NCBI GenBank assembly: GCA_903921405.1
Contig: CAIXPV010000063.1
Span: forward strand, 1-12,760
Direction: 5' to 3'
DNA: 12,760 nucleotides
Source of the DNA: an uncultured Actinomycetes bacterium
Lineage (GTDB): Bacteria; Actinomycetota; Actinomycetes; Nanopelagicales; Nanopelagicaceae
Part shown: positions 1 to 7,014 of the stretch, one piece after another
How positions within the stretch are numbered: the first letter of the stretch is position 1
Layout of the letters: the number at the start of each line of letters is the position of its first letter
Translations under genes and position numbers: made by a program
The notes under the pieces: model-generated
What the model was told of the DNA's origin: nothing
Databases searched by the model: none
Seen by the model: the letters and a program-made list of their open reading frames with translations, nothing else

Positions 1-398
1 AGATCTGCTAATAAATCTGAGGATTTTGCAAAGAGGAAGTCCCCCGTCAAGATTGCAATCGTATTTCCCCAACGAATATTCGCGCTCTCTACCCCGCGGC
101 GCATAGGCGCTTCATCCATTACATCGTCGTGATACAACGTTGCCAGATGTGTGATTTCACAGGCCACAGCAGCAGGGATTACTCCCGATGCCATGGGATC
201 CCCGAATTGCGAGGTCAAAAGCACCAATAATGGGCGCAAACGCTTGCCCCCGGCAGCTACTAAATGGTGGGCAGTTTCATCAACGAACGGGTACTCACTC
301 TTTGTGTGACTGCGTAAGAGAGATTCAACTCCGGCCATTTGTGCAACCAATGTCGCCTCAAGTGCGGGCGCAACATTTGGAATGCCAAATGACGACAT
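1..398 (-). CDS. Trans-long-chain polyprenyl diphosphate synthase, N-terminal part (cut by left window edge)
   Basis: The first 132 residues of an all-helical trans-prenyltransferase are present, roughly 40% of a usual 320-340 aa protein; the reading frame runs off the left edge. The family condenses isopentenyl diphosphate onto an allylic diphosphate to build isoprenoid chains. Visible motifs are GGKRLRP at residues 50-56 (isopentenyl diphosphate binding) and the first aspartate-rich motif DDVMD at 91-95, followed by EAPMRRG. The residue five positions before the first Asp is a small Ala (A86, in ATLYHDD). In this family that permits long products, so a C35-C45 chain is more likely than farnesyl or geranylgeranyl diphosphate. 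The ATG overlaps the nuoN stop by one base (TAATG), and no Shine-Dalgarno sequence precedes it, so expression probably depends on nuoN translation. Its place after nuoN suggests a menaquinone side-chain role (HepT/GrcC/IspB-like). The second Asp-rich motif lies outside the window, so exact product length cannot be judged. Confidence 0.93.
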   Translation of the reverse strand, partial: MSSFGIPNVAPALEATLVAQMAGVESLLRSHTKSEYPFVDETAHHLVAAGGKRLRPLLVLLTSQFGDPMASGVIPAAVACEITHLATLYHDDVMDEAPMRRGVESANIRWGNTIAILTGDFLFAKSSDLLAD

Positions 399-1915
399 TA
401 GCGAATAAAGGTTGAGAGGTTTGAAATTACGTTCAGGAGTGGTGCTGGGTAGACACCAAGTGCAATTGTGATTGCAATAGATATAACGAGAGTTGCACGT
501 GTGAGCGCTGATGGCAATTGAACACTTGTGCCATCTTGAGTTGCATCGGTGAAGAACATCAAAACAATGACACGAATGTAGAAGAAGGCTGCAATTGCAC
601 TCGACAATACGCCGGCGAATACAACGCCTTTCGCTCCGCTTTCATAGGCAGCTGAGAAGATCGAAAACTTTCCAATGAATCCGCTTGTTAGAGGAATCCC
701 AGCAAATGCCAATAAGAATCCAGCAAACGTTGCTGCAACCCAAGGAGAACGCTTTCCTAGGCCTTTCCAGCGATTTAAATCAGTGACTTCACCTGATGAG
801 TCACGGACAAGTGTTACAACGGCGAATGCGCCAACCGTGGCTACTCCATACGCAAACAAATAAAAGATCGACGCTTCAAGTCCGGCCTTATTGAGGGCGA
901 TTACACCAGCCAGCAAGAAACCTGCGTGAGCAATTGATGAGTATGCCAACATGCGCTTTACATCACGCTGAGCGATTGCAACCAATGATCCAAAGAGCAT
1001 TGTAATAATTGCAATCACTGATAGCAGTGGAGTCCACGACCATTGCGCATTAGCAAATACGGTGTAATAAATACGAAGCATCGCACCAAAGGCTGCGACT
1101 TTTGTAGCAGCTGCCATGAAACCAGTTATTGGAGTCGGCGCACCTTGATACACATCTGGTGACCAGGCATGGAATGGAACTGCGCCAACTTTAAAGAGCA
1201 GTCCAATTGATAGAAAGGCGATACCGATCAATAGCAGTACGTCATTTCCACTTCCGCCGACAACTGATTCGCGGATTCCTGCATACGTAATAGAGGCTGA
1301 ATAGCCGTATAAATAGGCCATTCCAAAGAGGAAAAACGCCGATGAAAAGGCACCCAGTAAGAAGTATTTAAGCGCAGCCTCTTGTGAAGCTAGGCGGCGG
1401 CGGCGAGAAAGTCCGGCCATTAAGTACAGCGGCAGAGAAAGCATCTCTAGAGCTACAAATAAGGTAATCAAATCGCTAGCAATCGGAAATAACATCATTC
1501 CAGAGATTGCAAAGAGAGTTAGTGGGTAGACCTCAGTTACTTGATTACCGGTTTCAAGAGAATGTCGCTCTTCTTCAGAGCCAGGCAGAGCTGCAGCAAG
1601 TGCGGTGAAGTGATCCGTATCTGCAAATAGAAAAATCGAGATGATGGAGATAATAAGAATTGATGCTTGCAGCAAAATCGCTGGGCCATCGATTATTACC
1701 GATCCCATAGCTGCAGACATCGACGTCTCGTTATGGATTCTCCATACTTGAGCTAAAGAAAGTACGAGAGTTCCAACAGTTAAACTCAGTTGAACTATTG
1801 AACGCAAAGCCTTCGAAACAAATGCTTCAACCAGGACGCCAATTAAGGCACCGCCCAACAGGATCAATATCGGTGATAGAAGGGTGTAGTTAAGAACTGG
1901 CGCGGTGAATGTCAT
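398..1915 (-). CDS. nuoN: NADH-quinone oxidoreductase subunit N (antiporter-like membrane subunit)
   Basis: This 505 aa, highly hydrophobic subunit is one of three antiporter-like proton channels in the membrane arm, the one nearest the quinone module. Key features: Glu157 in ALEMLSLPLY; RRRR at 171-174; Lys242 in FKVGAVPFHAW followed by SPDVYQGAPTP; Lys272 in AATKVAAFG; QRDVKRMLAYSSIAHAGF around 316-333; and Lys416 in SGFIGKF. These match the charged residues of the proton pathway in the family. An acidic loop at about 100-130 (with GSEEERHSLETGN, ending TEVYPL) separates early helices; I recall the same loop in mycobacterial NuoN, so it looks like a lineage trait. Its ATG overlaps the nuoM stop as TAATG, with GGAGG six bases upstream. 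Its TAA stop overlaps the next start in the same way. Length is normal and no frameshift is seen. Confidence 0.98.
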   Translation of the reverse strand: MTFTAPVLNYTLLSPILILLGGALIGVLVEAFVSKALRSIVQLSLTVGTLVLSLAQVWRIHNETSMSAAMGSVIIDGPAILLQASILIISIISIFLFADTDHFTALAAALPGSEEERHSLETGNQVTEVYPLTLFAISGMMLFPIASDLITLFVALEMLSLPLYLMAGLSRRRRLASQEAALKYFLLGAFSSAFFLFGMAYLYGYSASITYAGIRESVVGGSGNDVLLLIGIAFLSIGLLFKVGAVPFHAWSPDVYQGAPTPITGFMAAATKVAAFGAMLRIYYTVFANAQWSWTPLLSVIAIITMLFGSLVAIAQRDVKRMLAYSSIAHAGFLLAGVIALNKAGLEASIFYLFAYGVATVGAFAVVTLVRDSSGEVTDLNRWKGLGKRSPWVAATFAGFLLAFAGIPLTSGFIGKFSIFSAAYESGAKGVVFAGVLSSAIAAFFYIRVIVLMFFTDATQDGTSVQLPSALTRATLVISIAITIALGVYPAPLLNVISNLSTFIR

Positions 1916-3423
1916 TACTTGCCTCCACTTGTTGGCGCTGGATCGCTAAAACCTAATTGAGCAATCACATGTGTGGCCGCTGGATTAATAACATTGAGAA
2001 GTGGTGCAGGATAGAAGCCAAGAACAATAATGATTGCCATTACCGGAGCAATCGCAATCTTCTCGCGAAGATTTAAATCACTAAGGTTTTCATTTCCAGG
2101 CGTTGTTGGACCATGTAAGGCTTTTTGAACTGGAATCAAGATGTATAGCGCAGCTAAGACGATTCCGAAGGTTGCGATAACCGCATGTACTGGGTACCTA
2201 GTAAATGTTCCAACAAGCACCAAGAACTCGCTAACAAAGCTAGACATTCCAGGAAGTGCCAGTGATGACATCCCGGCAAGGAAGAACATCCATGCCATTA
2301 CTGGAGTGATGCGCTGCAAGCCACCGAAGTCTGAGATTGTCGAGGAGCCTCGACGAGAAATCATCCAGCCGCCGACTAAGAAGAGTGCCGCAGTCGAGAA
2401 GCCGTGGTTAAACATGTATAACGCTGCCCCGCTATAGCCTTGCGAAGTCATGGCGAAGATTCCCAGCGTAATAAAGCCGAAGTGAGAGATCGAGGTGAAG
2501 GCGATTAAGCGCTTCAAATCGCGCTGTCCAATTGCCAATATCGCACCGTAGATAATCGATATGACGGCTAGAACTAAAATTACTGGTGTAAACGTCTTGC
2601 TGGCATCTGGGAATAACGTTAAGCAGTAGCGAATCATTCCAAAAGTTCCAACTTTATCCAGGACGCCAAGTAGCAAGACTGATGTACCAGGAGTAGCTGA
2701 TTCGGCAGCATCTGGCAGCCACGTATGAAGCGGCCACAGCGGAGCTTTGATTGCAAAGGCAATAAAGAATCCAAGGAACAAGAGGTTCTGCGTCATCGAA
2801 CTCATCTGCAGTTGTGACAGTGCGGCTAGGTCAAATGTATGGCCACCTTGAGCACCTGACATAACGTACAAGGCAATTATTGAGGCCAACATCATCAATC
2901 CACCGAAAAGACTGTAAATTAAAAACTTAACTGCCGCTGCAGAACGTTCTCCGCTTCCGTAACCACCGATAAGGAAGTACACGGGAATCAACATCGCTTC
3001 AAAGATTACATAGAATAGAAAAACATCGGTTGCAGCAAAGACACCGATCATCATTGTTTCTAAGACAAGAATGAGAATATAAAAGGTTTTAACGCTCCAG
3101 CGTCCGCCTTGGGATTCATTCCATCCTGCCAAGACAACAACTGGGGCAAGTATGGTTGACATTAAAATCAAGACAAGTGCTAAACCATCAACTCCAAGGG
3201 CGTAGTTAATTCCAAAGGATGGGATCCATGCGTACTTCTCAACAAACTGAAGCTCTATATTGTCGCGCTGGAAACCAACTGCCATTGCAATCGTTGCGCC
3301 CATAACTACTAGCGTTGAGGCAAGTGCAACCTGCTTGACTAACTTTTCATTCTCTTTGGGTAGTACCGCCAACGCTACCGATCCGATCAATGGCAAAACC
3401 ATTAAGAGTGTTAACCAGTTCAT
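1915..3423 (-). CDS. nuoM: NADH-quinone oxidoreductase subunit M (antiporter-like membrane subunit)
   Basis: A 502 aa membrane protein, the middle antiporter-like proton channel between NuoL and NuoN. Visible motifs: Glu142 in FYVIFEAMLIPVYFLIGG; Lys226 in AFAIKAPLWPLHTWLPDAA; Lys257 in GVLDKVGTFGMIR; QRDLKRLIAFTSISHFGF around 300-317; His340 in MFNHGFSTAALF; and a TM12-type segment with SSFVSEFLVLVGTF. These correspond to the conserved Glu and Lys residues of the MrpD-like fold. VLDKVGTFG is the form I associate with actinobacterial NuoM. The polar C-terminus ends in SGGK, and its codons form the nuoN ribosome-binding site. The ATG overlaps the nuoL stop (TAATG), with GGTGGTGA upstream, one mismatch from GGAGGTGA. 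Length is typical and the frame is intact. Confidence 0.98.
   Translation of the reverse strand: MNWLTLLMVLPLIGSVALAVLPKENEKLVKQVALASTLVVMGATIAMAVGFQRDNIELQFVEKYAWIPSFGINYALGVDGLALVLILMSTILAPVVVLAGWNESQGGRWSVKTFYILILVLETMMIGVFAATDVFLFYVIFEAMLIPVYFLIGGYGSGERSAAAVKFLIYSLFGGLMMLASIIALYVMSGAQGGHTFDLAALSQLQMSSMTQNLLFLGFFIAFAIKAPLWPLHTWLPDAAESATPGTSVLLLGVLDKVGTFGMIRYCLTLFPDASKTFTPVILVLAVISIIYGAILAIGQRDLKRLIAFTSISHFGFITLGIFAMTSQGYSGAALYMFNHGFSTAALFLVGGWMISRRGSSTISDFGGLQRITPVMAWMFFLAGMSSLALPGMSSFVSEFLVLVGTFTRYPVHAVIATFGIVLAALYILIPVQKALHGPTTPGNENLSDLNLREKIAIAPVMAIIIVLGFYPAPLLNVINPAATHVIAQLGFSDPAPTSGGK
1922..1926 (-). promoter_or_regulatory. Ribosome-binding site of nuoN
   Basis: GGAGG six bases before the nuoN ATG, formed by the final Gly-Gly-Lys codons of nuoM and followed by CAAGTAATG. 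Confidence 0.75.
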
Positions 3424-5312
3424 TATTGAGTCACCACCCAGATCGCTGCGATCAGCGCAACTGCGCCGATCAAGATTAATGCTGCATAACTTCGAACAAA
3501 GCCGGTCTGAATTCCGCGAAGCGCTGATCCTGAGCCAAGGGCTATTCGTCCAACCCCACGTACCGCACCATCAATGACGGCTTCGTCGGTCTTAACCAGA
3601 ACAGCGGTCAAAGCTTGGCCAGGTTGCATAAAGACGGCCTCATTGAAGCGATCTTGCAACAAGTCCTGGCGAGCAATTGTTGTAAAGATTGAAACATCAG
3701 TAGGTGCAACTGCAGCAACTTCGTTGCGTGAATACTTAACGAATGCGATTGCAACACCGATTGCAACCATTGCTAAGGCAAGACCCGATACAACCACTGG
3801 AGATAAGAGTTCTGCACGCTCTCCATGATTTACAAAGAGCGGAGATAGCCAGTTAACCAAAGTATCACCATGGCTCAATAAATATCCAGACGTTACAGAT
3901 CCAATTGCAAGAATGGCCATAGGTAACCACATGAGCCATGGGGACTCGTGTGGATGAGCTTCTTCATCCCAGCGTGACTTACCAGTAAAGGTCAGAATCA
4001 TTACGCGCGTCATATAGAAAGCAGTTATACCCGCGCCTAACAAAGTGACACAGCCAAGAATAATTCCCTTAGCTCCACCTGAGTTAAATGCAGTCTCAAT
4101 AATCATATCTTTTGAGTAAAAGCCAGCAAATGGTGGAACACCTAAAATCGCTAAGTAACCCAGACCAAATGTTGCAAAAGTAATCGGCATGAATTTGCGA
4201 AGGGCGCCATATTTGCGCATGTTTACTTCATCATTCATGCCATGCATAACTGAACCTGCTCCGAGGAACATTCCAGCTTTAAAGAATCCGTGAGTAAGTA
4301 AATGCATAATTGCAAAGGCATATCCGACTGGACCAAGGCCTGCACCCAAGATCATGTAACCAATCTGGGACATAGTCGATGCTGCAAGGGCTTTCTTAAT
4401 GTCATCTTTAGCAGTACCGATTAAGGCACCGAACATCAATGTAATTGCGCCAACGATGACAACTAATAACTGTGCAGTTGGTGCGGCATCAAAGATGAAG
4501 TTAGATCGAGTAATTAAATAGACGCCAGCAGTAACCATCGTCGCGGCGTGAATAAGTGCCGACACTGGTGTGGGGCCAGCCATTGCATCGCCAAGCCATG
4601 CCTGCAATGGGAACTGGGCTGATTTTCCAGTAGCGGCAACTAATAACATGATGCCGATTCCAGTTAAAGCTGCAGTGGACGTGTGGCCAGCTGCCTCTTT
4701 TACGCCGCTAAATGAGACTGTTCCCATTGTCGCAAAGGCGATCATGATGGCAAATGACAGACCCATGTCGCCTATACGGTTCATAACAAATGCTTTTTTA
4801 GATGCCGTTGCATATGCCGGCTTTTGATTCCAGAAACCGATTAATAAGTATGAGGCTAAGCCAACGCCTTCCCAGCCCACGTAAAGATTGAGATAACTAT
4901 CGCCAAGTACTAACAGCAACATTGCGGCGATAAATAGGTTGAGGAAGGCAAAGAAGCGTCGACGATCTGGATCGTGCGACATATAAGAAATCGAATAGAT
5001 ATGAATTAAGGTGCCAACGCCAGTAATAAGAAGGACGAAGCAGATTGAAAGTTGGTCCAGCATCAAGCTGGCATCGATCTTAAAGGTGCCAACTGAGATC
5101 CACTCAAATAACTTCTGAGTAACTGGCCGATCGCTGTTAGTGCGGCCCACCATTAATGAAAGCTGGTACAAACCAACAAAGAATGAGGATGCAGAAAGTG
5201 CAGTTGCAAGCAGGTGACCCCACTTGTCACTGCGACGACCGGCGAGCAAAAGAATCGCTGAACCCGCAAGTGGAAGCGCTATCAGATACACGAGGCTAGT
5301 TGATGTCATCAT
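3423..5312 (-). CDS. nuoL: NADH-quinone oxidoreductase subunit L (distal antiporter-like subunit)
   Basis: A 629 aa membrane protein, the distal antiporter-like channel; in the family it also carries the long lateral helix that clamps the membrane arm. Motifs: SHDPDRRRFFAFLNLF at 112-127; Glu148 in LYVGWEGVGLASYLLIGFW; Lys230 in ATGKSAQFPLQAWLGDAM; His255 in PVSALIHAATMVTAGVYLI; DDIKKALAASTMSQIGYM around 303-320; His337, His341 and Lys345 in MHLLTHGFFKAGMF; and Lys401 in PPFAGFYSKD. The C-terminal ~100 residues contain a mostly polar to amphipathic stretch and a final hydrophobic helix, as expected for the lateral helix and its anchor. The gene starts two bases after the nuoK stop. Two ATG codons in tandem (5312 and 5309) are possible starts, and neither has a clear Shine-Dalgarno sequence. 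Length is close to the E. coli 613 aa. Confidence 0.98.
   Translation of the reverse strand: MMTSTSLVYLIALPLAGSAILLLAGRRSDKWGHLLATALSASSFFVGLYQLSLMVGRTNSDRPVTQKLFEWISVGTFKIDASLMLDQLSICFVLLITGVGTLIHIYSISYMSHDPDRRRFFAFLNLFIAAMLLLVLGDSYLNLYVGWEGVGLASYLLIGFWNQKPAYATASKKAFVMNRIGDMGLSFAIMIAFATMGTVSFSGVKEAAGHTSTAALTGIGIMLLVAATGKSAQFPLQAWLGDAMAGPTPVSALIHAATMVTAGVYLITRSNFIFDAAPTAQLLVVIVGAITLMFGALIGTAKDDIKKALAASTMSQIGYMILGAGLGPVGYAFAIMHLLTHGFFKAGMFLGAGSVMHGMNDEVNMRKYGALRKFMPITFATFGLGYLAILGVPPFAGFYSKDMIIETAFNSGGAKGIILGCVTLLGAGITAFYMTRVMILTFTGKSRWDEEAHPHESPWLMWLPMAILAIGSVTSGYLLSHGDTLVNWLSPLFVNHGERAELLSPVVVSGLALAMVAIGVAIAFVKYSRNEVAAVAPTDVSIFTTIARQDLLQDRFNEAVFMQPGQALTAVLVKTDEAVIDGAVRGVGRIALGSGSALRGIQTGFVRSYAALILIGAVALIAAIWVVTQ
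3431..3438 (-). promoter_or_regulatory. Possible ribosome-binding site of nuoM
   Basis: GGTGGTGA, the same octamer as before nuoH, inside the last codons of nuoL; the spacing of seven bases to the ATG is longer than for nuoH. Confidence 0.45.
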
Positions 5313-5314
5313 AA

Positions 5315-5614
5315 TTATCGTTTCAACAAACTAGCATCATCGATCGATGCTGATCGGCGTGATCGATAAATCGTCACGATAATCGCTAGGCCAACTACTA
5401 CCTCGCAGGCTGCAACCACCATCGTGAAGAAGGCGATTACTTGGCCGTTGAGATCTCCATTGATTCTAGAGAAAGTTACAAATGAGAGATTGGCAGCATT
5501 GAGCATCAGCTCGATACACATAAATACCACGATGGCGTTACGACGAACTACTACGCCAACGGCGCCGATAGTAAAGAGCAGTGCTGAGAGATAGAGATAA
5601 TTTGCTGCATTCAT
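5315..5614 (-). CDS. nuoK: NADH-quinone oxidoreductase subunit K
   Basis: A 99 aa, three-helix membrane subunit homologous to MrpC. With NuoJ it links the quinone module to the antiporter-like subunits. The two buried glutamates needed for coupling in the family are present: Glu35 in FMCIELMLNAANLSF and Glu71 in VVAACEVVVGLAI. The C-terminal tail reads RSRRSASIDDASLLKR, which resembles actinobacterial NuoK. The ATG follows the nuoJ stop with no gap and has the strongest ribosome-binding site in the window, GGGGAGGAG six bases upstream. The length is standard for the family. Confidence 0.98.
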   Translation of the reverse strand: MNAANYLYLSALLFTIGAVGVVVRRNAIVVFMCIELMLNAANLSFVTFSRINGDLNGQVIAFFTMVVAACEVVVGLAIIVTIYRSRRSASIDDASLLKR

Positions 5615-6406
5615 TTACTTCTCCTCCCCTGCGCTTGTATCAACTGTTCCAAGTTCAAAGGCCGATGAATTCAAAACATCTCCGCGCGCCTTTAAGCTGG
5701 CATTAATAGAGGCTGCAGCTGCAGTTCCATCAGGCAAAAGCGCCGGTACATCCACTGCGTTGTGGCGAGCAAAGACACCTGGGGCAGGCAAACCTGCAGC
5801 ATTTGCCAATGAGCCAGAGCGAAAGCGCTGGATTGAAAGTTCGCGTTGAGTTGGTCGCGTTTGAATCCGGTGATGATGAGCCAACACCATTGAACCTAGG
5901 GCCGCTGTAATCAAAAGCGCAGATACAACTTCAAAGGGCCATACATACGTTGAAAATAATAGATTTGCAATTCCTTGAACATTTCCGTCGGCATTAACCG
6001 CTTCTACTCCAACTGCATTGCGGCCAAGAGTGGCACGGGCAAGTAGTGAAACCATTAAGCCGCCAAAGCCAACCGCGCCAATTATTGCAATTGGACGTAG
6101 TCCTCGAATCGTCTCCGTTAATGAATCAGAGGAGTCGACACCAACGAGCATAAGAATAAATAGAAAGAGCATCATTACAGCGCCTGTATAAACAACTACC
6201 TGGACGATGCCAAGGAAAGGTGCGCCTTGTGCAATATAGAAAATTGCTAGGGCGATCATTACAAAGGCCATCAAGATCGCTGAGTGAACGGCTTTCTTAA
6301 CTAGCAACATTCCAAGTGCTGCTACAACGCTTAAAGGCGCAAGGATCCAAAATAGCGTCGCCTCTGGCGCAGCTGTCTGACCAACTTGTAATGCGAGATC
6401 TATCAT
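5615..6406 (-). CDS. nuoJ: NADH-quinone oxidoreductase subunit J, with actinobacterial C-terminal tail
   Basis: A 263 aa membrane subunit. The first ~177 residues form the five-helix core; the third helix, around 63-89, contains VQVVVYTGAVMMLFLFILML, the segment whose pi-bulge/alpha-helix transition is linked to coupling in complex I structures. The last ~85 residues form a soluble tail absent from the 184 aa E. coli protein. It begins HHHRIQTRPTQREL and includes PAPGVFARHNAVDVPALLPDG-like sequence at about 208-227. From memory, actinobacterial NuoJ proteins of about 260 aa have a similar tail; its role is unknown to me. The start overlaps the nuoI stop as ATGA, with AGGATGTGA upstream, one mismatch from AGGAGGTGA. 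The C-terminal GEEK codons supply the nuoK ribosome-binding site. Confidence 0.97.
   Translation of the reverse strand: MIDLALQVGQTAAPEATLFWILAPLSVVAALGMLLVKKAVHSAILMAFVMIALAIFYIAQGAPFLGIVQVVVYTGAVMMLFLFILMLVGVDSSDSLTETIRGLRPIAIIGAVGFGGLMVSLLARATLGRNAVGVEAVNADGNVQGIANLLFSTYVWPFEVVSALLITAALGSMVLAHHHRIQTRPTQRELSIQRFRSGSLANAAGLPAPGVFARHNAVDVPALLPDGTAAAASINASLKARGDVLNSSAFELGTVDTSAGEEK
5621..5629 (-). promoter_or_regulatory. Strong ribosome-binding site of nuoK
   Basis: GGGGAGGAG six bases before the nuoK ATG, formed by the last codons of nuoJ (GEEK-stop). It is the longest match to the Shine-Dalgarno consensus in the window. Confidence 0.8.
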
Positions 6407-7014
6407 TTGTTCACATCCTGTGATGGATGGGCTTGCGTAACATCGCCCTTGTAATAATTCGAATCATCCATATCTGGATACATTGGATGCGGAGGCATTA
6501 ACATTCCTGCGCGCAATGGGCCAAGTAGATCGGCCTTTTCAAAGATTAATTTTTCACGAGAATCATCGGCAAGCTCATACTCATTTGTCATGGTCAGGGC
6601 ACGAGTAGGGCAGGCCTCAATACATAGACCGCAGAAAACGCAGCGTAAGTAATTAATCTGGTAGACCTTGCCATAACGCTCGCCTGGAGACATGCGGTTT
6701 TCTTCGGTGTTATTGGCACCTTCTACATAAATCGCATCTGCCGGACATGCCCATGCACATAGCTCGCAGCCAATGCATTTTTCTAAACCATCTGGGTGGC
6801 GATTTAGTTGGTGGCGCCCATGGAAACGCTCTTGAGTCGGAGCCTTTACCTCTGGATACTCAACGGTTTCAGGCTTCTTAAAGATAGTAGAAAATGTTAC
6901 CCAGAAGCCCTTCATGTGACCGAATAAGCCTACTGATCCAGGTTGATCCACTTGTGAGAAATCAACCTTAGTAAGGTCAAGCTCGTTATTTTTTAAAGGT
7001 TCGATCTCAGCCAC
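6403..7014 (-). CDS. nuoI: NADH-quinone oxidoreductase subunit I (2x[4Fe-4S] ferredoxin-type)
   Basis: This peripheral-arm subunit carries clusters N6a and N6b, which pass electrons from NuoG to N2 in NuoB. Counting from the GTG at 7014 (203 aa), the two ferredoxin motifs are CIGCELCAWACP (Cys80, 83, 86, 90) and CVFCGLCIEACP (Cys125, 128, 131, 135). An N-terminal amphipathic segment, HMKGFWVTFSTIFKKPETV, precedes GRHQLNRHPDGLEKC. I chose the GTG because AAGGAG lies six bases upstream and it overlaps the nuoH stop by eight bases (GTGGCTGA). An in-frame ATG at 7041 would add nine residues and overlap nuoH by 35 bases, but no Shine-Dalgarno precedes it. The C-terminal ~40 residues, rich in Pro, Met and Asp (MPPHPMYPDMDDSNYYKGD), resemble actinobacterial homologues. 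The stop overlaps nuoJ (ATGA). Confidence 0.97.
   Translation of the reverse strand: MAEIEPLKNNELDLTKVDFSQVDQPGSVGLFGHMKGFWVTFSTIFKKPETVEYPEVKAPTQERFHGRHQLNRHPDGLEKCIGCELCAWACPADAIYVEGANNTEENRMSPGERYGKVYQINYLRCVFCGLCIEACPTRALTMTNEYELADDSREKLIFEKADLLGPLRAGMLMPPHPMYPDMDDSNYYKGDVTQAHPSQDVNK
6411..6419 (-). promoter_or_regulatory. Likely ribosome-binding site of nuoJ
   Basis: AGGATGTGA, one mismatch from AGGAGGTGA, ending four bases before the nuoJ ATG, inside the end of nuoI. Confidence 0.55.

Noticed and set aside
1..6. AGATCT (a BglII site) exactly at the window start, as a possible cloning junction or chimera
   Set aside because: The bases are read in frame as plausible prenyl synthase sequence (...LLAD), with no vector sequence visible. 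A hexamer at an edge is compatible with chance.
188..415. Plus-strand open frame of 75 codons near the left edge
   Set aside because: The opposite strand encodes clear polyprenyl synthase motifs (GGKRLRP, DDVMD) over the same bases; the plus frame has no family signature.
398..5312. Repeats or gene conversion among the paralogous nuoL, nuoM and nuoN
   Set aside because: Shared protein motifs are those expected of antiporter-like paralogues, and I saw no long identical DNA stretches by eye. A self-alignment dot plot would settle it.
5303..5335. Possible regulatory spacer or terminator between nuoK and nuoL
   Set aside because: Only two bases separate the genes and I see no inverted repeat followed by a T-run; nothing supports a terminator here or at any other junction.
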